A stretch of 64,000 nucleotides of DNA from Heliopora coerulea. Lineage: Eukaryota; Cnidaria; Anthozoa; Scleralcyonacea; Helioporidae. The position numbers were made by a program, and so were the translations under genes. The notes under the pieces were generated by a model. It was not told the origin of the DNA. It saw only the letters and a list, made by a program, of their open reading frames with translations, and searched no databases. The stretch spans positions 2,788,501 to 2,852,500 of the forward strand of contig JASJOG010000015.1 in NCBI GenBank assembly GCA_030142905.1, given 5' to 3'. Positions 59,601-64,000 of the stretch are shown in pieces. Within the stretch, counting starts at the first letter, position 1, and each line of letters starts with the position of its first letter.

Positions 59601-62600
59601 TGGGATCCTCGGGACCTGATGAGACAATCATGACTGAAGACTATGCGGAACCTCATGAAATGATACACACCTTCACTGAGAGCGACTTAGATCTCCTTGA
59701 TTTAACATCCGCGTTGACGTTGCAACTGATGGGGTGAAACAGGTCGCATGGCTGGATCTTTGCCTGCCCAGAACACTAAATAAACACACAAGACAAGTCA
59801 TAATAAAAGGCTGTTTACGTAAGGCAACATCGCCTGAATCGACCTAAAGTTTATGGCTAGACTGCAGTTTAGCGGTACAAATGACACCATCGCAGTTGCT
59901 AAGGGTTAGAGCGAAGTGTTACAGCTTTTACCCAGAGAGTGTTCCGACATCCTCGTCCCACGACCTCCACTGGAAACTGGAAATTCAAGGTCCCGGCGCA
60001 GGTCAGTGAACTCGATTTCCATATCTGGAATGCTAACTGGCCAATGAAATGTGAAGTCAAGATGGCCGCCCACGGAGGGCAATTTTGTACGTCAGTTTTA
60101 GTCCCCTACGCGGTCTTGTACATCAGTTTCAGCCTCCTACACGACATTTTACTTCTTCCTGAAGAGTTTTCTGAGAAAATTCACACAAAATATCTCTTCA
60201 GACGACAGATATGAGTTTAAGAATTTCAAATATATTTCGACAAAATTAAACCGAGTTACAGGTTATATATTTTCACGAAAACAAATTTCCAAAACTATCG
60301 AGAAAGCTGATAAAACGGCCTCAAAAAGTTACTTTAAGAAACTACTAAATCCACGACCTCTTTTTACCATTAGTTTAACATTTTTAGACAATTTAGCACA
60401 CTTTTTAGGCAACACGGCAATACTCGATTATGTAAAATCGGTCCAGTAATATTTCGCCTGAACCTTCTTTCCATGGTTGAGAATGTTTTCGAAGTGAAAC
60501 CAATCAAACACTGAAGATTAAAGTCGTGTAAAGGACTGGAACTGACATACAAGATCGCGAAGAGGACTGAAACTGACGTACAAAATTTCCCTCCATGGGC
60601 GGCCATTTTGGCTTCACTTTTTCCCGGGCCAAATAATTGGGAGTTAGCATTCTAGATATGGAAATCGAGTTCACTAGTACAAATACGTCGAAAATGTTCC
60701 AGACGTTGAGACATTTGTACAGTACTTTCAGCTTACCCAAAGTAATGTTGGTAAGCTTACCCAACGCAAATGTCGAAGTCACACATGAACGTCGTATGTA
60801 TCAGTTCACTACCAATATGTCAGTTTTAAAACAGGTCAAAGTATCTGACACATGTGCGATCCCCTAGTCCCAGAATATGGGAACATTTTCATCGTCCTTA
60901 ACCAGGGTCTTCCCGTACTGAGTTCGCAGAAATCCTGGGAAAAGAATGGTGTTTTTCTGTAAGTGATTCAACGGTAACAGGAGCAGCGGCAGATTTAGGA
61001 TGACGAAAGGGCGGTGCTCGGAGTGAGGTAAATTCCGTTACTAGGTTTCGAAAAGACGCATCATCGCCTGCATCACATTGAAAGTAATACGAGAGAATTT
61101 ATTTCAGAACATGGCAATCCAGAAAACGAATCAGCCGCATGATCGTCGGTTTTTCAAAATCGGGTTTTTAAACAGTTTCTTTATACGATATCCATTAAAA
61201 TTTCAATAAAAAAACTACTCTTTTTCAGCGATAAAATTGAATTTGGAGCCTAAAGGGACGTGCCCTAGTATCCGATGCACCGGCACAGTTTAACGACTTG
61301 GGAGCTTCTACGAAATCATCGAATCGGTAGAAGCTTCTTTTTTGTACAAACCTTGGGAGTATTTCCTTGGCTAGCATAAACGTCCGCTACAACCTGAAAT
61401 TAAACGGAAATAAGAAGAAAATTTGTTGTTTCAGAACACAACTTCGTTTGGAAAGGGTAGAATCATTCACTTACTTGACTTTTTGAACTTGTTAATGGCG
61501 CGGTCATAAGTCCAGCAACAGCCGAAGACATGGTGAACGTTTCGTCCTCATAAAGAGAAAAAGAGAATCAGATGAAGTCTTTCACTATGAGATTATTTAG
61601 TATTGTACTTTAACCCTTTCCGGTCCGTACCCGACTTTTTACCTTTACTCTGGCTAGCGCCTGACGATTTTAGTCGTCAAGGGGAGACGCCTCGAACAGG
61701 AAAGGGTTAAAAAAAAACTTGACTTGATATTGGAAGTACAGTATGAGGAATTAGCTTTGCATACTTCTGTTTGTTCCAGCATTGAGTAATCTATAAAGCC
61801 ATCATCATCTTCGTCCACAGAAAATCTTGTAGAGATCGGTTCACCGTTATAGGTTTCGTGGAAAGATGATCCACTTGGAGACTGTGACAGTATAAACATA
61901 CATTGGTTAGTGCTGAAGATGAAATGAAAAATGACAGAAAGAGAATGCAATAGGATAAATGAAATGAAAAAAGATTGTTAGAAAAATGAGGTTTGAGGAT
62001 AAAGATAATATCAAATAAAGTTTGGAAATGAGATAAAACAAATACGGGATGAGATAAAATAACAATATTCATGAACTTCTCGTTTTCATCTTGAAATGTT
62101 TTTGGTAGTTACATGTACGTTTCTGTGTGTGACTTGAAACGGAAATTTAGGTGGAAATAATCGTGATGAAAGTACAACGAACGTTCTTGCACTGACCAAA
62201 GACTGCCTAACATTTTTAAGTTTCAGTTATATATACCCGAATGAAACTGAATCATATACTATAGGGAAAAACAGAAATTCTGAAAAGGATTATCAATCAT
62301 GAAAAAACAGGATTAAAATGAAGATTTTGATCGAAATAAATCCTTATAAAAGAGTAAATTACAGTACTGCTCAATGGAAGCTTAACTTCGTGAAGCGAGA
62401 GAGACTGGTCTCCAGTTGCGTTGACTATCGATTATCGAGTAACAAGCTTCGAGGATCACGAAAAACTGTTCAATAGTCGAGACATCGTTATGAAAAACTC
62501 TTCTCTTAAAACAATTTTGAGGGTTTAAAGAATCGCTATCACAAGTGTCGTTTCGATAATCGAGCAAGTCATTGCGAAGACCGAGTATGTTGTTGAGAGT

Positions 62601-63135
62601 GACGCGCGAGATGTCAGGGTTGCTATTGAGCACCTGATCAGTTCACGCTTCTCGTTCGATCTGTGCCCACCACTCGCTCGAAAGAATTGATCAGAGGCAA
62701 TGTTTGGCGAGGCTGGTGTCTATTTGGCAAAATATTGGAGGCTACACCCATCCTCAGCACCCTTGGTACGCATGCCTTAGAAATATAGGGTGGACTGAGG
62801 TAACTAGACGTAATAGGGTGGTAAATGTAGGGAAATGTGTGGAACTAAAATAAAACTGGTATCAACGTGATAAAAAATAAGACAGGAACATGAATGTATG
62901 ATGGTAGTGAATTTAGATGATCTAATATAAAAATATAACTGTAAACTACCAATTCTGGAGGTGCTGACGTTGGCCTCAAACGTTTACCAGCACGGAAAGC
63001 ACTTCTGTAAATTGGCGCAGATGGTTTGGCAAACTCGAATTCATTTTCCTTATTGCTGTTTAAATCAAGCTGCTGTTCAAGGTCTTGATAGTTCTCTCCA
63101 TCAGCTGTTCTTCCATCTTCATTTTTCAATGAAAG
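53819..63135 (-). CDS. CDC25: CDC25 M-phase inducer (dual-specificity) phosphatase, 5' end not found
   Basis: Removes inhibitory phosphates from CDK1/CDK2 to drive mitotic entry. Exons found, 5' to 3': 63135-62950, 61881-61765, 61546-61475, 61393-61352, 59775-59667, 59615-59542, 59086-59037, 58345-58291, 58160-58067, 57699-57662, 57545-57483, 56629-56534, 55823-55696, 55139-55022, 53959-53819. They give 460 aa plus stop, all in phase. The N-terminal regulatory half contains [22 protein letters not shown] and MTAPLTS, matching animal CDC25. LTGDFSK and DLKTVTPET precede the catalytic domain. The 5' exon at 63135 begins mid-protein, and I found no start exon up to 64000. The donor at 59667 is the least certain junction. 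The symbol is generic because the paralogue cannot be assigned. Confidence 0.95.
55829..55859. repeat. Poly-A tract beside the CDC25 catalytic exon
   Basis: The plus-strand A run is a T run on the coding strand and serves as part of the polypyrimidine tract upstream of the acceptor at 55824. Confidence 0.8.
56285..56480 (+). mobile_element. tRNA-derived SINE copy next to a CDC25 exon
   Basis: A box TAGTTCAATGG at 56298-56308 and a B-box-like GGTTCGATC at 56342-56350 are followed by the family body (GGGACTCAGAAATCG...) and a tail with ATCACCAAGCTCCCAC. It is related to the copies at 23.1 and 41.9 kb but diverged. It ends roughly 50 bp from the donor of the exon at 56534. Confidence 0.65.
56810..57270. 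repeat. Duplicated block with a tRNA-like segment
   Basis: GTCGAGTGTAAATGCCATAA followed by GTTCTA occurs at 56815-56843 and again at 57233-57261. Between them is a GC-rich, tRNA-like stretch (57045-57130) with GGCTTCAATTCCCAGCC, a possible B box. It may be two related insertions or one dispersed element with repeated ends. Confidence 0.4.
58428..58570. repeat. Inverted repeat, about 44-bp arms
   Basis: Left arm 58428-58470 (GTACATGTTGG ... GTGTAGTCTT) and right arm 58526-58570 (AAGACTACACCAACC ... AACATGTAC) are imperfect inverted copies. The loop contains CATCAAAACGTCAGTCACC. It is a foldback element in a CDC25 intron. Confidence 0.7.
60003..60676. repeat. Inverted pair of about 150-bp repeats
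   Basis: The segment at 60003-60155 recurs inverted at about 60525-60676. Both contain GTGAACTCGATTTCCATATCT, AATGGCCGCCCA-type text and TTTTGTACGTCAGTTT, at roughly 80-85% identity by eye. About 370 bp lies between. It may be two copies of one dispersed element or the ends of a longer foldback transposon. It lies in a CDC25 intron. Confidence 0.65.
61610..61710. mobile_element. piggyBac-like MITE, 101 bp
   Basis: Starts TTAACCCTTTCC and ends GGAAAGGGTTAA, so the TTAA target site plus CCCTTTCC inverted ends are visible. A central CGATTTTAGTCG palindrome follows a GCCTGA block. TTAA with CCCTTT/CCYTTT ends is the hallmark of piggyBac-type non-autonomous elements. It is in the CDC25 intron between the exons at 61881 and 61546. 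Confidence 0.7.
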
Positions 63136-64000
63136 CTAAACACCAGATGCAATAATTTAAGTAAACGTAAATTCATTAGACTCAGGGGAGTGCGTTCATT
63201 TCGTTGTCCCCCATTCTGGATGCCAAACGGGGGGAATAGAGAACATAAACTGATGCTTCATAGCTTGTACCCACATACTGTAACCCAGGATAAAAAATTT
63301 GGGAAAAGGAAGAAAAATGAGGAAGATCTAAAATTAGGGAGTCCAATCCTTATTTAAATCCTCATTTTAATCCTCTTTTTTTATAGGTCAAATACAACTA
63401 AGTTTTCAAATATTTTTCTCATTTGGCTTAGTCTAAGAACATTATTAACTTTATTAATTTGTATCATAAAACAAAGTCACTCTTTAAAAAAGTCATTTCT
63501 TTGCTCCTAGGTCAGGTGTAGAGAAATGTCATCCAAAGTCTGTGATGTTATAGCTGGTTCTCATTATTAGATTTTGACCATAATTATACCTTGAACGTGG
63601 ATTTCAAGTTTTAGTTTTGAAAACTACAACTATATCTCCTGAGGATGAAGACAAAATCTAAACTTTCTAAAACACTTTTAATGCACAATGTATTATAATT
63701 AGGGTACATAATTCAAACCTCAAAATACCATTACATCTGAACTTTAAAATACCCCAGGAAAATGGAGAATGTATTCAGTTTCTTGGGCTGGACACAGGGG
63801 GATGGCTCACCAGCATTGCTGCTACAGTACCTTAACTTGCAATTTCATTACCAAGCAGGACCCCCCCAGTCAACTCCTAACATCAGGACTGCTTTTACTT
63901 ATTCTATAACTTGATTAATCCAATACACATCAATATAATCTCATGTCTAAAATCTCCAATCACTGTATTTCCTCATTTAAGCCCCCAGCCTCTATTTAGT
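63136..64000. other. CDC25 upstream region, no exon recognised
   Basis: On the minus strand this should be the intron leading into the exon at 63135, since that exon starts with an acceptor (GTTTAG) and mid-protein sequence. I found no start exon. The stretch is AT-rich with a C run near 63863 and no clear repeats. Confidence 0.5.

Overview
The window is animal nuclear DNA: AT-rich, intron-rich, with four multi-exon conserved eukaryotic genes, one intronless gene nested in an intron, and many transposon remnants. The mix of CFAP99 (motile cilia), CDC25, eRF1 and PYROXD2 with tRNA-SINEs, a LINE and Tigger, MULE, hAT-like and piggyBac-like remnants fits a marine invertebrate, most likely an anthozoan cnidarian such as a coral. 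The taxon is inferred, not proven. I found no prokaryotic genes, operons or CRISPR arrays.

Layout. 1-7698: no gene recognised, with a palindromic repeat near 1.4 kb. 7699-22734 (minus): CFAP99, a coiled-coil ciliary protein, about 24 coding exons, of which one linking exon was not found. 22735-25853: intergenic, with two tRNA-derived SINEs. 25854-35721 (minus): ETF1, encoding translation release factor eRF1, 15 coding exons and complete (435 aa), with two Tigger-type elements in its introns. 35722-36390: short divergent promoter region. 36391-52867 (plus): PYROXD2, a predicted mitochondrial FAD oxidoreductase, 17 coding exons, 570 aa. Its introns hold a LINE split by a SINE dimer, a MULE relic split by a palindromic element, and an intact intronless gene (49788-51206, plus) for a secreted Cys-rich class 3 lipase. 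52868-53818: gap between convergent gene ends. 53819-63135 and beyond (minus): CDC25 phosphatase, whose 5' end was not found and probably lies off the right edge.

Exons were assembled by hand from six-frame reading. I required codon phase to carry across each junction and the protein to follow the known family. ETF1 and PYROXD2 close perfectly in frame from ATG to stop. The genes do not form a pathway: eRF1 is housekeeping, CDC25 drives mitotic entry, CFAP99 is ciliary, PYROXD2 mitochondrial, and the lipase secreted.

Most interesting points: a PYROXD2 intron with AT...AA ends in place of GT...AG; a CDC25 active-site loop with Lys where the family has a catalytically implicated Glu; three GC-AG introns, two of them consecutive in ETF1; the nested lipase gene; and several nested palindromic elements with recognisable target-site duplications.
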